A DNA stretch of 64,000 nucleotides, from assembly GCF_016862315.1 (NCBI RefSeq), contig NZ_BOMS01000042.1, forward strand, positions 1-64,000. The letters are read 5' to 3'. Below, in pieces: positions 11,778-20,694 of this stretch (the first letter of the stretch is position 1; each line of letters begins with the position of its first letter). The translations under genes were made by a program, and so were the position numbers. The notes under the pieces were generated by a model. The model was given only the letters and a program-made list of their open reading frames with translations. It searched no databases and had not been told where the DNA came from. The stretch comes from Actinoplanes palleronii (lineage in GTDB: Bacteria > Actinomycetota > Actinomycetes > Mycobacteriales > Micromonosporaceae).

Positions 11778-14700
11778 GTGAGCGCGGGATCCTCGGGCCT
11801 GGCTGTGCGACGTGCTTCTTTCCCGCGGTTGCGGGACGCAAGCGTCCGCGCCAAGCTCGCCGGACTTTTGATCATTCCGCTGGTGGCCGTGCTGGTGCTC
11901 GCCTCGGTGCGGCTGGCCGACGTCCGCGGCCGGGCCACCGACGCGGCCCGGGTGGCCGATTTGACCCAGCTGGGTACCGACCTCTCCGGCTTGGGCCTGC
12001 TGCTGCACCGCGAGCGGATGGCCGCCGCCGCGTTCCTGACGTCGCCGAAGGCGGGGTCCGAGCCGTTCACCTCGGCGGGCCAGGCGGTGGACGGTCAGGT
12101 TCAGGTGTTCCGCGAGCACCGTGGCGAGATCACCGATGTACCCGCCCGGGTCCGTGACGGGCTCCAGCTGATCCAGGAACGGCTCGGCAAGCTCGCCGAG
12201 GTCCGGACCGCGGTGTCCGCCCGTGACGACGTGACGGTCACCTCGGCGGTCCGGCAGTACAGCGACATCCTCGACGGGTTGTCCGATTATGACGATATTG
12301 TCAGCGAAGTCGCCGACCCCGGTCCGGTCGCCGACGGGCTGCGCGCCCTCGCCGCCTTCACCCGGATCCAGGCGGCCGCCGGTGACCAGGAGGCCGCCGC
12401 GTACGTGGTCCGGGCCACCGGGGTGTTCAGCGCGTCCTGGCAGCAGGAGCTGATCGGCGCGCAGACGTCCCGGCAGGACGCGCTCGACGACTTCCGGCGG
12501 ATTGCCACCACGAACCAGGTCGGCCTGGTCGAGGCGACGCTGGCGAACGCCGTGGTGGCGCGCGCCGACGGGCTGCTTACCCGGCTCACCGGGCCCTCGG
12601 CGGTGCGGACGACCGACCTGATCAAGACGTACGCGGAGGTCCTCGCGCTCTTCCGGAGCGCCGAGACCCAGCTCGAGACCGAGGTCGTCCAGGTCGCCGA
12701 GGACGAGAGCAAAGCCAGCACCCAGCGCGCCACCCTCGAGTTCGTGGTGGTGCTGCTGGTCCTGCTCGGCGCGATCGGGTTGGCCTTCTACATCGGACGC
12801 AACCTGCACCTGTCGCTGCGCCGGCTGCGTGAGGGCGCACTCCTGGTGGCCCACCGGGACCTGCCCGAGGCGGTCAGCCAGCTGCAGGACGTGGAGAGCC
12901 TGGGCGAGGGCGGTGTCGACCGGATCATCGCGCAGACCCGGGACCCGATCCGGCTCGCCGAGCGCGACGAGTTCGGCCAGGTGGCCGAGGCGTTCAACAT
13001 GGTGCACCGGGAGGCCATCCGGGTCGCGGCCGAGCAGGCCGCGCTGCGGACCAGCGTCTCCGCGATGTTCCTCAGCCTGGCCCGGCGCAGTCAGGCGCTG
13101 GTCGACCGGATGATCGGCGAGCTGGACCAGATCGAGCGCACCGAGGAGGACCCGAAGCGGCTGGCCAAGCTCTTCGACCTGGACCACCTCGCCACCCGGA
13201 TGCGCCGCAACGACGAGAACCTGCTGGTGCTGGCGGGCGCGGACGTGGGCGCGCCGCGCCGCGAGGACGCGCTGCTGATCGACGCGCTGCGGGCCGCCCA
13301 GTCCGAGGTGGAGATGTACCACCGGATCGAGTTCGGTGCGATCGACACCGACGTCTCGGTCACCGCCGCCGCGGTCAACGACGTGGTCCGGCTGATCGCC
13401 GAACTGCTGGACAACGCGACCCGGTTCTCCCCGCCGACGACCGTGGTGATGGCGCACGGGCGACGTTCCGGCGACCACGCCGTGGTCCAGGTCGAGGACC
13501 ACGGTCTCGGAGTCTCGTCCGAGCAGCTGGAGCTGATCAACCGGCGACTGGCCGAGCCGACCGAGGTCGACGTCAGTGCGTTCCGGCTGATGGGTTTCGC
13601 GGTCATCGCCCGGCTGGCGGCCCGGCACGGCATCGAGGTGCGCCTGCTGCCCAGCCGCGAGGGCGGGACGATCGCCGAGATCACCCTGCCGCCCGACATC
13701 GTGGCGCTGCCCGGCGCGCCGGCCGCGCCCGGCCGGGCGGCCAGCTGGACCCGGCCCGGTCCGGCGCCGCAGACCACGGCCGGTCCGGACCGTCCGGCCG
13801 AGGTTCGTCCGCCGATCCGGTCCGCGCCGGCGCCGTCGCAGGCCATGCCGCGGTGGGCGCAGATGGTGGTCGGGCCGCAGGACGACCTGGATCTGAAGCC
13901 GACACCGGACCGGCCGCCGCTGCCCACCCGGGTGCCGAAGCCGACCACGCCCGAGCTGCCGTCGGCGCCGCTGTTCGTGCCCGCTTCCTCGGCCGCGCCG
14001 GTTTCCGCGGCGCCGGTTTCGGCGGCGCCGGTTTCGGCGGCGCCGGTTTCGGCGGCGCCGGTTTCGGCGCAGCCGCTGGTCGCCCGGCCGATCTCCGCGC
14101 AGCCTCTGGTGGCCCGGCCGATCTCCGCGCAGCCGGTTTCGGCCCGGCCGTTCTCGGCGCCACCGGCCTCCGCGCCGGGTTCTGCGCCGGTTTCCGCGCA
14201 GCCGGCCTACCGGAGGGACGCGCCGGTTTCCGCGCAGCCGGCCTTCCCGAGGGACGCGCCGCTGACCGCACCGAGGACCGCGCCGCAGGTGGGCATGCCC
14301 ACGGCGGGCGGCCCGGTCAACGGCCACGCGAACGGCCACGCGAACGGCCACGCGACGACGGCGCCGTCGGCACCGATCGAGGCGCCGATCCAGGTCGAGA
14401 TGCAGCACGGCTGGTTCGAGCCGGAAGTCGAAGCCCCGACTCTGCGTGGCATGCCGACCGCCGGTTACGCTCCGGCCCCGGTCTCCGCGGCGCCGGTCAG
14501 CGCCCCGCCGCAGCGGCCGGCCGCCGCTCCGACCACCGAGGGACACGCCGTGCCTCGACCCCGTACCGCCCCCGAGGACCGGTGGCGCACCGCCGCGGAC
14601 GAGGGCTGGCACCGCGCCATGGCGGCCTCCGCACCGGTGGACGCCGGCATCACCCGTACCGGCCTGCCGAAACGCATCCCGCAGGCGCAACTCGTTCCGG

Positions 14701-14861
14701 GCGGGGTGCAGGAGGCGCCCCGGGCACAGAACCGTCGCAGCCCCGACGACGTGCGTGGACTGCTCTCCGCGTATACCCGTGGGGTGCACCGAGGACGGAC
14801 GGACGGCGTCGCCGATTCCGCCGCCGTGGCACCACAGGCTCCTAAGGAGAACGAACAGTGA
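11778..14861 (+). CDS. cvnA: Conservon sensor kinase-like protein (nitrate/nitrite-sensing, HAMP, HATPase)
   Basis: First gene of a conservon, the four-gene Cvn module of actinomycetes that works like a membrane G-protein-coupled sensor. Product is 1027 residues. There is a TM segment at ~28-45, an extracellular NIT-type helical sensor to ~315, a second TM at ~320-341, HAMP at ~341-415, and an atypical HATPase with N box LIAELLDNATRFSPPT (~533) and VEDHGLGV (~572). The last ~390 residues are disordered P/A/V/S with VSAAP and NGHA repeats. GTG at 11778 is chosen because AAGGAG lies 5 nt before it; GTG at 11748 is possible but has none. The stop overlaps cvnB. Confidence 0.9.
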   Translation: MSAGSSGLAVRRASFPRLRDASVRAKLAGLLIIPLVAVLVLASVRLADVRGRATDAARVADLTQLGTDLSGLGLLLHRERMAAAAFLTSPKAGSEPFTSAGQAVDGQVQVFREHRGEITDVPARVRDGLQLIQERLGKLAEVRTAVSARDDVTVTSAVRQYSDILDGLSDYDDIVSEVADPGPVADGLRALAAFTRIQAAAGDQEAAAYVVRATGVFSASWQQELIGAQTSRQDALDDFRRIATTNQVGLVEATLANAVVARADGLLTRLTGPSAVRTTDLIKTYAEVLALFRSAETQLETEVVQVAEDESKASTQRATLEFVVVLLVLLGAIGLAFYIGRNLHLSLRRLREGALLVAHRDLPEAVSQLQDVESLGEGGVDRIIAQTRDPIRLAERDEFGQVAEAFNMVHREAIRVAAEQAALRTSVSAMFLSLARRSQALVDRMIGELDQIERTEEDPKRLAKLFDLDHLATRMRRNDENLLVLAGADVGAPRREDALLIDALRAAQSEVEMYHRIEFGAIDTDVSVTAAAVNDVVRLIAELLDNATRFSPPTTVVMAHGRRSGDHAVVQVEDHGLGVSSEQLELINRRLAEPTEVDVSAFRLMGFAVIARLAARHGIEVRLLPSREGGTIAEITLPPDIVALPGAPAAPGRAASWTRPGPAPQTTAGPDRPAEVRPPIRSAPAPSQAMPRWAQMVVGPQDDLDLKPTPDRPPLPTRVPKPTTPELPSAPLFVPASSAAPVSAAPVSAAPVSAAPVSAAPVSAQPLVARPISAQPLVARPISAQPVSARPFSAPPASAPGSAPVSAQPAYRRDAPVSAQPAFPRDAPLTAPRTAPQVGMPTAGGPVNGHANGHANGHATTAPSAPIEAPIQVEMQHGWFEPEVEAPTLRGMPTAGYAPAPVSAAPVSAPPQRPAAAPTTEGHAVPRPRTAPEDRWRTAADEGWHRAMAASAPVDAGITRTGLPKRIPQAQLVPGGVQEAPRAQNRRSPDDVRGLLSAYTRGVHRGRTDGVADSAAVAPQAPKENEQ
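13996..14068. repeat. 15-bp tandem repeat in cvnA tail
   Basis: About five near-identical copies of GCGCCGGTTTCGGCG encoding a five-residue APVSA unit. A 12-bp unit (AACGGCCACGCG, residues NGHA) is repeated three times at about 14319-14355. Confidence 0.8.
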
Positions 14862-15265
14862 CCAGGTCTCCCACCATGCAGGACATGGGCTGGCTGCTCA
14901 ACAACTTCGCTGACAGCATCGCGGGTATCGCGCACGTCGTCGCGGTCTCCGCGGACGGTCTGTTGCTGGCGTGCTCGCGGGATCTGCCGAGTGACCGGGC
15001 CGATCAGCTGGCCGCGATCACGTCCGGTGTGGTCAGTCTGACCGACGGCGCGTCCCGGATGTTCACCGCCGGAAAGGTCATGCAGACCATCATCGAAATG
15101 GATAGCGGCTATCTTTTCCTGATGTCCATCAGCGACGGGTCATCGATGGCCGTGCTGGCGGCGCGCAGTTGCGACGTCGGCCAGGTCGGTTACGAGATGG
15201 CTCTGCTGGTGGAGCGCGTCGGTGCAGCTTTGTCACCGGCGACGCGCGAAGCCGTCAGCCACTAG
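14858..15265 (+). CDS. cvnB: Roadblock/LC7 conservon protein
   Basis: 135-residue roadblock/LC7 protein, second member of the conservon. The family usually modulates the GTPase partner. Typical stretches are DMGWLLNNFADSIAGIAHVVAVSADGLLL and the C-terminal CDVGQVGYEMALLVERVG. GTG at 14858 lies inside the cvnA stop, preceded by AAGGAGAA, so translation is coupled to the sensor. Length and position fit all known conservons. Confidence 0.93.
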   Translation: MTRSPTMQDMGWLLNNFADSIAGIAHVVAVSADGLLLACSRDLPSDRADQLAAITSGVVSLTDGASRMFTAGKVMQTIIEMDSGYLFLMSISDGSSMAVLAARSCDVGQVGYEMALLVERVGAALSPATREAVSH

Positions 15266-15309
15266 GCGCCGGGGCCGCTGAGCCCCGGTGGAGATGAGGT
15301 GACCGCGAC

Positions 15310-15672
15310 ATGACAGAGCCGCACGATCCCCGGGGCAACCTGGTGCGGCCGTACGCGGTGACCCGCGGCCGGACCGAGCCGATCCGGGACATCCCGATCG
15401 AAGCGGTCCTGGTCGCCAGCCCGCCGGCCGTACAGGAAGCGCGTTTCGCCGGGCATGACAAGTACCGCATCGCCGTGTTGTGTGAGCCGAAAGCCCAATC
15501 GCTCGCCGAACTCGCGGCGCTGACCCGGCTGCCTCTCGGGGTGGCCCGGGTCCTCGTCGCCGACATGGTCGCCGACGGTTTGCTCACGCTGCACAGTGCC
15601 GCTCCTCGTAAGGGCTACACACAGCGAATGGATCTGCTGGGAAGGGTTTTGAGTGGACTTCGCAAGCTCTGA
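15310..15672 (+). CDS. cvnC: DUF742 conservon protein
   Basis: 120 residues. Third conservon member, DUF742, predicted winged-helix fold. Landmarks are VRPYAVTRGRTEP, EALVLVA-like IEAVLVASPP, LPLGVARVLVADMVADGLL and the basic ending. ATG at 15310 follows GAGGTGA. The 3' end overlaps cvnD by 20 bases. The precise biochemical role of this family is not established. Confidence 0.92.
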   Translation: MTEPHDPRGNLVRPYAVTRGRTEPIRDIPIEAVLVASPPAVQEARFAGHDKYRIAVLCEPKAQSLAELAALTRLPLGVARVLVADMVADGLLTLHSAAPRKGYTQRMDLLGRVLSGLRKL

Positions 15673-16267
15673 GCGGGCGGGTACGCCTTCTTCGGAGATC
15701 ACCTCCGCGAAAATCGTCGTCGCCGGTGGCTTCGGCGTCGGGAAGACGACCCTGGTCGGCGCGGTCTCCGAGATCGAGCCGCTGACGACCGAGGCCGTGA
15801 TGACCGCGGCCGGCGCCGGGATCGACGACGCCTCCAAGGTGCCCGAGAAGGGCACCACCACGGTGGCGATGGACTTCGGCCGGATCACCATGGCCGACGA
15901 CCTGATCCTCTACCTGTTCGGCACGCCCGGACAGACCCGCTTCTGGTTCATGTGGGACGAGTTGATCCGGGGCGCGGTCGGCGCCGCGGTCCTGGTCGAC
16001 ACGCGCCGGCTGACCGACGCGTTCGCGCCGCTCGACTACTTCGAGAACCGGCACCTGCCCTACCTCGTGGCGGTGAACTGCTTCGACGAGTCGCCGCGCT
16101 ACGAGGCGGAGGAGGTGCGGGAGGCGCTCGCCATCCCGGCCCGGGTTCCGCTGATCATGTGCGACGCCCGGCACCGTGAGTCGGTCAAGGCCGTGCTCAT
16201 CGGCGTCGTCGAGCACGCCATGGCCACCCTGGTGACCGAACATGAACAGGGGGCCGTCGTCGGCTGA
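15653..16267 (+). CDS. cvnD: Conservon GTPase
   Basis: 204-residue small GTPase, the output component of the conservon. The P-loop GGFGVGKTTL (residues ~26-35), switch region with DFGR, FGTPGQ in the G3 position, and VNCFD in place of canonical NKXD identify the MglA/Ras-like CvnD family. GTG at 15653 overlaps cvnC. After the stop there is a 321-bp gene-free stretch, so this is the end of the operon. Confidence 0.93.
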   Translation: MDFASSERAGTPSSEITSAKIVVAGGFGVGKTTLVGAVSEIEPLTTEAVMTAAGAGIDDASKVPEKGTTTVAMDFGRITMADDLILYLFGTPGQTRFWFMWDELIRGAVGAAVLVDTRRLTDAFAPLDYFENRHLPYLVAVNCFDESPRYEAEEVREALAIPARVPLIMCDARHRESVKAVLIGVVEHAMATLVTEHEQGAVVG

Positions 16268-16588
16268 CTGACCGTTTCAGGCCAGCCGGGGAAACCCAAA
16301 ATCAAGAGCTTTTTGTCGTGCGTCCGCTGGGGTGCGGATCGTCGCTCCCGCCGGGACCCCTGCGGTCTTCGCTGGCCGCTGCGCGTCCAGAACGCGAAGA
16401 CCTCCGGGGCGACGTCCGCGGGTGGTCACGGTCCCAACCCCACGTCCCGTGGTCCACGAGCCGCCGCGGCCCGCGCTCGTCCGCCCGTGCCCGGCTGTTC
16501 CGGCGCGGCCGGCTCCAGCCCGGCGCGGCCTGGCTGCTCAGGCGCGGCCTGGCTCGAGCCCGGCCGGTTGTTCAGGCGCGGTCCGGCT
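16268..16588. other. Gene-free GC-rich stretch with degenerate repeats
   Basis: No coding region I can support. From 16493 a ~30-bp degenerate unit (GGCTGTTCCGGCGCGG type) appears three times, at 16493, 16532 and 16565, running into the 3' end of the nitroreductase gene. No clear terminator. Confidence 0.45.
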
Positions 16589-17074
16589 TCAGCTCGGCGT
16601 GAGGCGGATCACCGGGTACTGGCGGGCGGACTTGGCCTGATATTTCGCGATACGGGGCTGCGCGGCGGTGATGCGCTGCCAGGCCTGCTCGCGGTCGGCG
16701 CCGTCGAGCCGGTGCGGCGTCACCGGCACGACACCCCGGCCGGGCAGTTCGATCGACGCCCGGTCCGGGTGGGCCACCAGGTTGGCGTGCCAGTCAGGGT
16801 GCTGCCCGCCCCCACCCGAGGCGACGACCAGCCACCCGTCCCCGCCGTCCGGGAACCAGGCCAGCGGCGTCTCCCGCGACTGCCCGCTCCGGCGCCCGAC
16901 GGTGTTCAGCACCAGCACGTCCATCCCCATCATCGAGCCCTTCCCGCCGCGAATCCGGCGACTGGCCCGGCCGTTCATGGTCCGCTGCACCCACCGCGAG
17001 AACGCCCCCGGCCCACGCCCACCCACCTGCTGCTCCGAACCCACAACTGCCTCCCCCTCGCTGGTAGCGGTCAC
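16589..17074 (-). CDS. Deazaflavin (F420)-dependent nitroreductase family protein
   Basis: 161 residues, DDN/nitroreductase family (split beta-barrel). Diagnostic stretches are MMGMDVLVLNTVGRRSGQSRETPL, GWLVVASGGGGQHPDWHANL and the closing RQYPVIRLTP. The family uses reduced F420 to reduce quinones or other acceptors, and F420 is common in this order. GTG at 17074 is the longest start; an internal methionine at MNGRASRR is less likely because a basic amphipathic helix precedes it. Its promoter region borders the tandem palindrome array, which begins 110 bp upstream. Confidence 0.88.
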   Translation of the reverse strand: MTATSEGEAVVGSEQQVGGRGPGAFSRWVQRTMNGRASRRIRGGKGSMMGMDVLVLNTVGRRSGQSRETPLAWFPDGGDGWLVVASGGGGQHPDWHANLVAHPDRASIELPGRGVVPVTPHRLDGADREQAWQRITAAQPRIAKYQAKSARQYPVIRLTPS

Positions 17075-17184
17075 CCGCGAAATCCACGCTAGGCCCGCCC
17101 CCTCTCACCCCGCTTCTCGTTTCCTGACCGATCCACACCCCCGTCCCACCCGCAGCGCGGAGCCTCCAGCCGCGACCCGCACCA

Positions 17185-17580
17185 CAACTCCCCACGCAGG
17201 GTGGGTTGAGCTGTTGCGTGGGGACTTCGGGTGCGGAGCGCACCGCAACTCCCCACGCAGGGTGGGTTGAGCTGTTGCGTGGGGACTTTGGGTGCGGAGC
17301 GCACCGCAACTCCCCACGCAGGGTGGGTTGAGGTGTTGCGTGGGGAGTTTGGGTGCGGAGCGCACCGTAACTCCCCACGCAGGGTGGGTTGAGCTGTTGT
17401 GTGGGGACTTTGGGTGCGGAGGGCGCCGTAACTCCCCACGCAGGGTGGGTTGAGCTGTTGCGTGGGGACTTTGGGTGCGGGGGGCGCCGCAACTTCACAC
17501 GCAACGTGGGTTGAGGTGCTGCGTGGGGGGTTTGGGTGCGGGGGCGCCGTAACTTCACGTGCGGGGTGGGGCTTGGGGTG
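17185..17580. repeat. Seven-unit tandem palindromic repeat array (61-bp period)
   Basis: Units start at 17185, 17246, 17307, 17368, 17429, 17490 and 17550, so the period is exactly 61 until the last unit. Each joint forms a long dyad: TGCGTGGGGACTTTGGGTGCG, GAG, then CGCACCGCAACTCCCCACGCA, pairing 18 of 21 positions. Units 1-5 are nearly identical; 6 and 7 decay. Since 61 is not a multiple of three, the long minus-strand frames across it are artefacts. The same core occurs twice at 56216-56321. The flanks (17075-17184, 17581-17746) hold no gene. Confidence 0.9.
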
Positions 17581-17746
17581 GGGTGACCCTGGGGAGCGCG
17601 GGCGTCGCCCTGGAAGGGTTTGTGGTTTGGACGCGTAGCGGCCAGCAAAGCCTGGAAGGGTCCCGGCGGGAGCGGCGGTCTGTACCCCGGCGGACGCACG
17701 ACATCAAGAATTTGATCTTGATTTTGGCGCGGAGCGTTTCGGGGCT

Positions 17747-18892
17747 TCAGATGGGGATGCGGTAGCCGCGTTTGACGACGGTCTGGACGATGCCGGGGAC
17801 CGCGAGCCCGGCGCGGAGGCGGGCGACGGCCATCTCGACCGCGTGCTCGTCGGCGTTGCGGGGGAGGGCCTGCAGCAGTGCGGCGCGGGAGAGGACCCGG
17901 CCCGGTGAGGTGGCCAGCGCGCGGAGGACCGCCATCGGACCGGGCGCGAGTGGTCGCAGGTCGCCGTCGACCACCGCGGCGTGTCCGCGCAGAGTGATGG
18001 CGTGGCCGTTGACCTGCAGGGACACCGCGCGCTTGGGGAGTTCCTCGACCAGGGTGCGGACCAGGGCGGTGAGGCGGGCGCGGTTCGGCGTGGAGACCGG
18101 TACGTCGTGACGGCGCAGCGGCGACGCGGTGACCGGCCCCACACAAGCGGCCAGTACGTCGGAGCGCAGCGCGTCCAGCACCGGGTCGACAGCCGGCCCG
18201 GCAGCGCGGAGCAGAGCCTGGACCGCGGCAGCGGAGGTGAACGTCACGGCGTCGACCAGGCGGCCGGCGATCAGGTCGACCAGCCGGTGCAGCGGGGCCG
18301 GGTCGGTCGGTGGCGCCCAGCGGTAGACCGGCACCTCGATCACCCGGGCGCCGGCGCCCTCCAGCGCGTCGGTGTATTCCGGCTGGCTCTCGCCGTGCAG
18401 CTGCATGGCGACGGTGAGGCCGGCGATGCCGCGGGCGGTCAGGTGCTCGACGACCTCCTCATAGCCCTCGCCGTCCGGGGTCCACTGGTCCTGCAGCCCG
18501 GCGGCGTGGACCGCGGCGCGTGCTTTCGGGCCGCGGGCCACCAGGTAGGAGCGGCTGAGCACGGCGCGCAACGGTTCGGCGAGGCCCCAGCCCTCGGCGG
18601 CCTCCAGCCAGCCGCGCATCCCGATGCCGGTGTTGACCAGCACGATGTCGGGCGGGGTGTCGAGGCAGGCGCGGGTGGCGGCGCGCAGCTCGGCGTCGTC
18701 GGCGATCGGGACGATCCGCAGCGCGGGCGCCAGCACGATCCGGGCGCCTCGGCTCTCCAGCAGACCGGCCAGCTCGTCGCGGCGGCGGTCGGAGGTGACG
18801 CCGATGGTGTACCCGGAGAGGGCAGCGGTCGGTTCGGCCAGCGCGGCCGCGGTCAGCACCGGCCGGCGGGCCCCCGGGGTCCGGTCGGTCAT
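17747..18892 (-). CDS. HemD-like / winged-helix regulator (NnaR type)
   Basis: 381 residues. Residues ~20-270 resemble uroporphyrinogen-III synthase (YTIGVTSDRRRDELAGLLESRGA, VDAVTFTSAAAV). Residues ~285-381 form an OmpR-type winged helix (LAPGPMAVLRALATSPGRVLSR.., AVEMAVARLRAGL, VVKRGYRIPI). This fusion is known in actinobacteria as NnaR, a transcriptional regulator of nitrate/nitrite assimilation, rather than a haem-pathway enzyme. ATG at 18892 (MTDRTPGAR) is preferred; a longer frame to 18985 adds an Arg-rich stretch without family likeness. No nitrite reductase genes lie nearby, so it would act in trans. Confidence 0.85.
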   Translation of the reverse strand: MTDRTPGARRPVLTAAALAEPTAALSGYTIGVTSDRRRDELAGLLESRGARIVLAPALRIVPIADDAELRAATRACLDTPPDIVLVNTGIGMRGWLEAAEGWGLAEPLRAVLSRSYLVARGPKARAAVHAAGLQDQWTPDGEGYEEVVEHLTARGIAGLTVAMQLHGESQPEYTDALEGAGARVIEVPVYRWAPPTDPAPLHRLVDLIAGRLVDAVTFTSAAAVQALLRAAGPAVDPVLDALRSDVLAACVGPVTASPLRRHDVPVSTPNRARLTALVRTLVEELPKRAVSLQVNGHAITLRGHAAVVDGDLRPLAPGPMAVLRALATSPGRVLSRAALLQALPRNADEHAVEMAVARLRAGLAVPGIVQTVVKRGYRIPI

Positions 18893-19390
18893 CCGGCAGC
18901 GATCCCGTGGCGGCCGGCGACGCCGTGTAAGGAGAACGTGGGGTCGAGAAGTCGCGACGTGGCCGGGCGGTCCACCGAAGGGCACGCTCGAAGACCGTCG
19001 TCCTCAGCGTTGACCCGCTCCCATGTCACGCTTACGGTCCTCGCCATGCCTCCGTCCGGGGCACGCCGCGACTTCTCCCCACCACTCCGGCGAACCGGTG
19101 TGGTGAACACCGTCAGGTCCGTCCTCAACCCTGACGATGGTCTCTCCATGGTGCGCCTCGAGACGCCGCGTCGGCCAATGCCGGGCCGCGTCGTCCGTGG
19201 TTCCGCACCGATGGCCATGCCGGGAAGCCTGCCGGTGGGGAATTTCGGCTAAGCGTCCCATTTGTTTCGAGCCTGCTAAGAGGCATCCAGCGGGACTTGT
19301 CGAACCCCCGCCGGGCTGACCCGCCGGGCCGAGTATGCTGGATACCGTTTGAGGTCCCGCCTCGGGCTATTCACCCGCGGGCAGCCTGTT
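18893..19390. other. Gene-free region upstream of rplM
   Basis: About 500 bases with no supported gene on either strand. Short frames here have no ribosome binding site or recognisable product. It separates the divergent NnaR-type gene from the rplM promoter. Confidence 0.5.
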
Positions 19391-19420
19391 TTGACCACGC
19401 GCCGCGCGGCCGGGTATTGT
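19391..19420 (+). promoter_or_regulatory. Principal-sigma promoter of rplM-rpsI
   Basis: TTGACC (19391-19396), 18-nt spacer, TATTGT (19415-19420). Predicted start about 19427 leaves a ~115-nt leader. Its TCTGGGG (19455 region) and CCCCAGA near 19513 could pair, a possible place for ribosomal-protein autoregulation. Confidence 0.65.
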
Positions 19421-19541
19421 TGCCTGCTGTTATGCGATAGCTGCGGGCGCGCCCTCTGGGGTGTGCTTGACAGTCGCGTCGACGCCGATGCTCGACACGA
19501 CCAGCGCGCGCCCCAGACCGACGACGAGACAAGGTAATTCT

Positions 19542-19985
19542 GTGCGTACGTACAGCCCGAAGCCGGGTGAGATCGAGCGTCAGTGGCACATTATCGACGC
19601 TTCTGACGTCGTTCTGGGCCGCCTGGCTACCCACACTGCGACCCTTCTGCGGGGGAAGCACAAGCCGACGTTCGCCCCGCACGTCGACACCGGCGACTTC
19701 GTGGTGATCATCAACGCTGGCAAGGTCGCGCTGACCGGCAACAAGCGGCAGACCAAGGTCGCTTACCGGCACTCCGGTTACCCGGGCGGTCTGAAGCAGA
19801 TCGGCTACGAGGAGCTGCTGTCCAAGCGCCCCGAGAAGGCGGTCGAGCTGGCCGTCAAGGGCATGCTGCCGCACAACAAGCTCGCCGCGCAGATCCTCAA
19901 GAAGCTGAAGATCTACCCGGGTGCTGAGCACCCGCACGCCGCGCAGCAGCCGCAGCCGTTCGAAATCAAGCAGATCGCGCAGTGA
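19542..19985 (+). CDS. rplM: 50S ribosomal protein L13
   Basis: 147 residues with the usual actinobacterial opening [19 protein letters not shown] and the L13 core [28 protein letters not shown] and [15 protein letters not shown] at 19542 is chosen because the family starts exactly there and AAGG lies 8 nt before it. A longer frame from 19461 is spurious. It is followed 20 bases later by rpsI, the universal partner. Confidence 0.97.
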   Translation: MRTYSPKPGEIERQWHIIDASDVVLGRLATHTATLLRGKHKPTFAPHVDTGDFVVIINAGKVALTGNKRQTKVAYRHSGYPGGLKQIGYEELLSKRPEKAVELAVKGMLPHNKLAAQILKKLKIYPGAEHPHAAQQPQPFEIKQIAQ

Positions 19986-20005
19986 GCGCGGGAGAAGGCA
20001 GCAGC

Positions 20006-20530
20006 ATGACCGACAACATCGTTGAGCCCGAGGCCGTCGAGGCCGTCGAGACTGTCGAAGAGACCGTCGAGACTGTCGAAGAGCCCGCCGAGACGGTCGT
20101 CGTCGAGGCCGCTCCGGCTCCGGTTCGCGCCCCGCGTCCCGGCGACCGGCCGATCCAGACGGTGGGCCGGCGCAAGCAGGCCATCGTCCGGGTCCGTCTC
20201 GTCCCCGGCACCGGCAAGATCACCTGCAACGGCCGGGAGCTCGAGAACTATTTCCCGAGCAAGGTCCACCAGCAGCTGATCCGCGAGCCGCTGGGCACCG
20301 TTGAGCGCGCCGAGCAGTTCGACGTCTACGCGAACCTGCACGGCGGTGGCATCACCGGCCAGGCCGGCGCGCTGCGTCTCGGCATCGCCCGGGCCCTGAT
20401 CACCAACGAGCCCGACGACCGCCCGGCCCTGAAGAAGGCCGGCTTCCTGACCCGTGACGCCCGGGTCAAGGAGAGCAAGAAGTACGGTCTCAAGAAGGCC
20501 CGTAAGGCTCCGCAGTACTCGAAGCGCTGA
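20006..20530 (+). CDS. rpsI: 30S ribosomal protein S9 with acidic N-terminal extension
   Basis: 174 residues. The S9 core begins at about residue 45 ([22 protein letters not shown]) and ends [12 protein letters not shown], the tail that reaches the ribosomal P site. The first ~40 residues are an acidic extension of V/E/T repeats ([17 protein letters not shown]), encoded by imperfect 24-bp-like DNA repeats; actinobacterial S9 proteins often carry such extensions. ATG at 20006 follows GGAGAAGG; GTG at 19982 would overlap rplM. Confidence 0.96.
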   Translation: MTDNIVEPEAVEAVETVEETVETVEEPAETVVVEAAPAPVRAPRPGDRPIQTVGRRKQAIVRVRLVPGTGKITCNGRELENYFPSKVHQQLIREPLGTVERAEQFDVYANLHGGGITGQAGALRLGIARALITNEPDDRPALKKAGFLTRDARVKESKKYGLKKARKAPQYSKR

Positions 20531-20537
20531 TTTCCCT

Positions 20538-20587
20538 ACGACGGCCGAGTCCGCCCCCGATTATCGGGGTGCGTGCTCGGCCGTCGT
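20538..20587 (+). terminator. Terminator after rpsI
   Basis: ACGACGGCCGAG (20538-20549) pairs with CTCGGCCGTCGT (20576-20587); an inner CCCCGA..TCGGGG stem extends the hairpin. T-containing sequence follows. Confidence 0.75.
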
Positions 20588-20694
20588 TGGTTTGTGGCAC
20601 CTCCCTCCCCCCAACTAGCTGTTTCGGTACTCCTGCCCTTGCCGCATGGTGATGCACGCTGGGGGGCACGTGTCACCGGCGAAAGGAAGCCGCC

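Noticed and set aside
11562..14789. 1075-residue minus-strand frame opposite cvnA
   Set aside because: Arg/Gly-rich shadow frame of a high-GC gene; the plus strand has clear domains and operon context.
17185..17580. CRISPR-like regular repeats
   Set aside because: The whole 61-bp period is conserved; there are no unique spacers, no cas genes, and each unit is itself palindromic.
16794..18146. 450-residue minus-strand open frame across the repeat array
   Set aside because: The 61-bp period shifts frame each unit, the translation is only cycled repeat sequence, and it overlaps two real genes.
18893..19261. Small minus-strand frames upstream of the NnaR-type gene
   Set aside because: No ribosome binding site, Arg-rich composition and no recognisable product.
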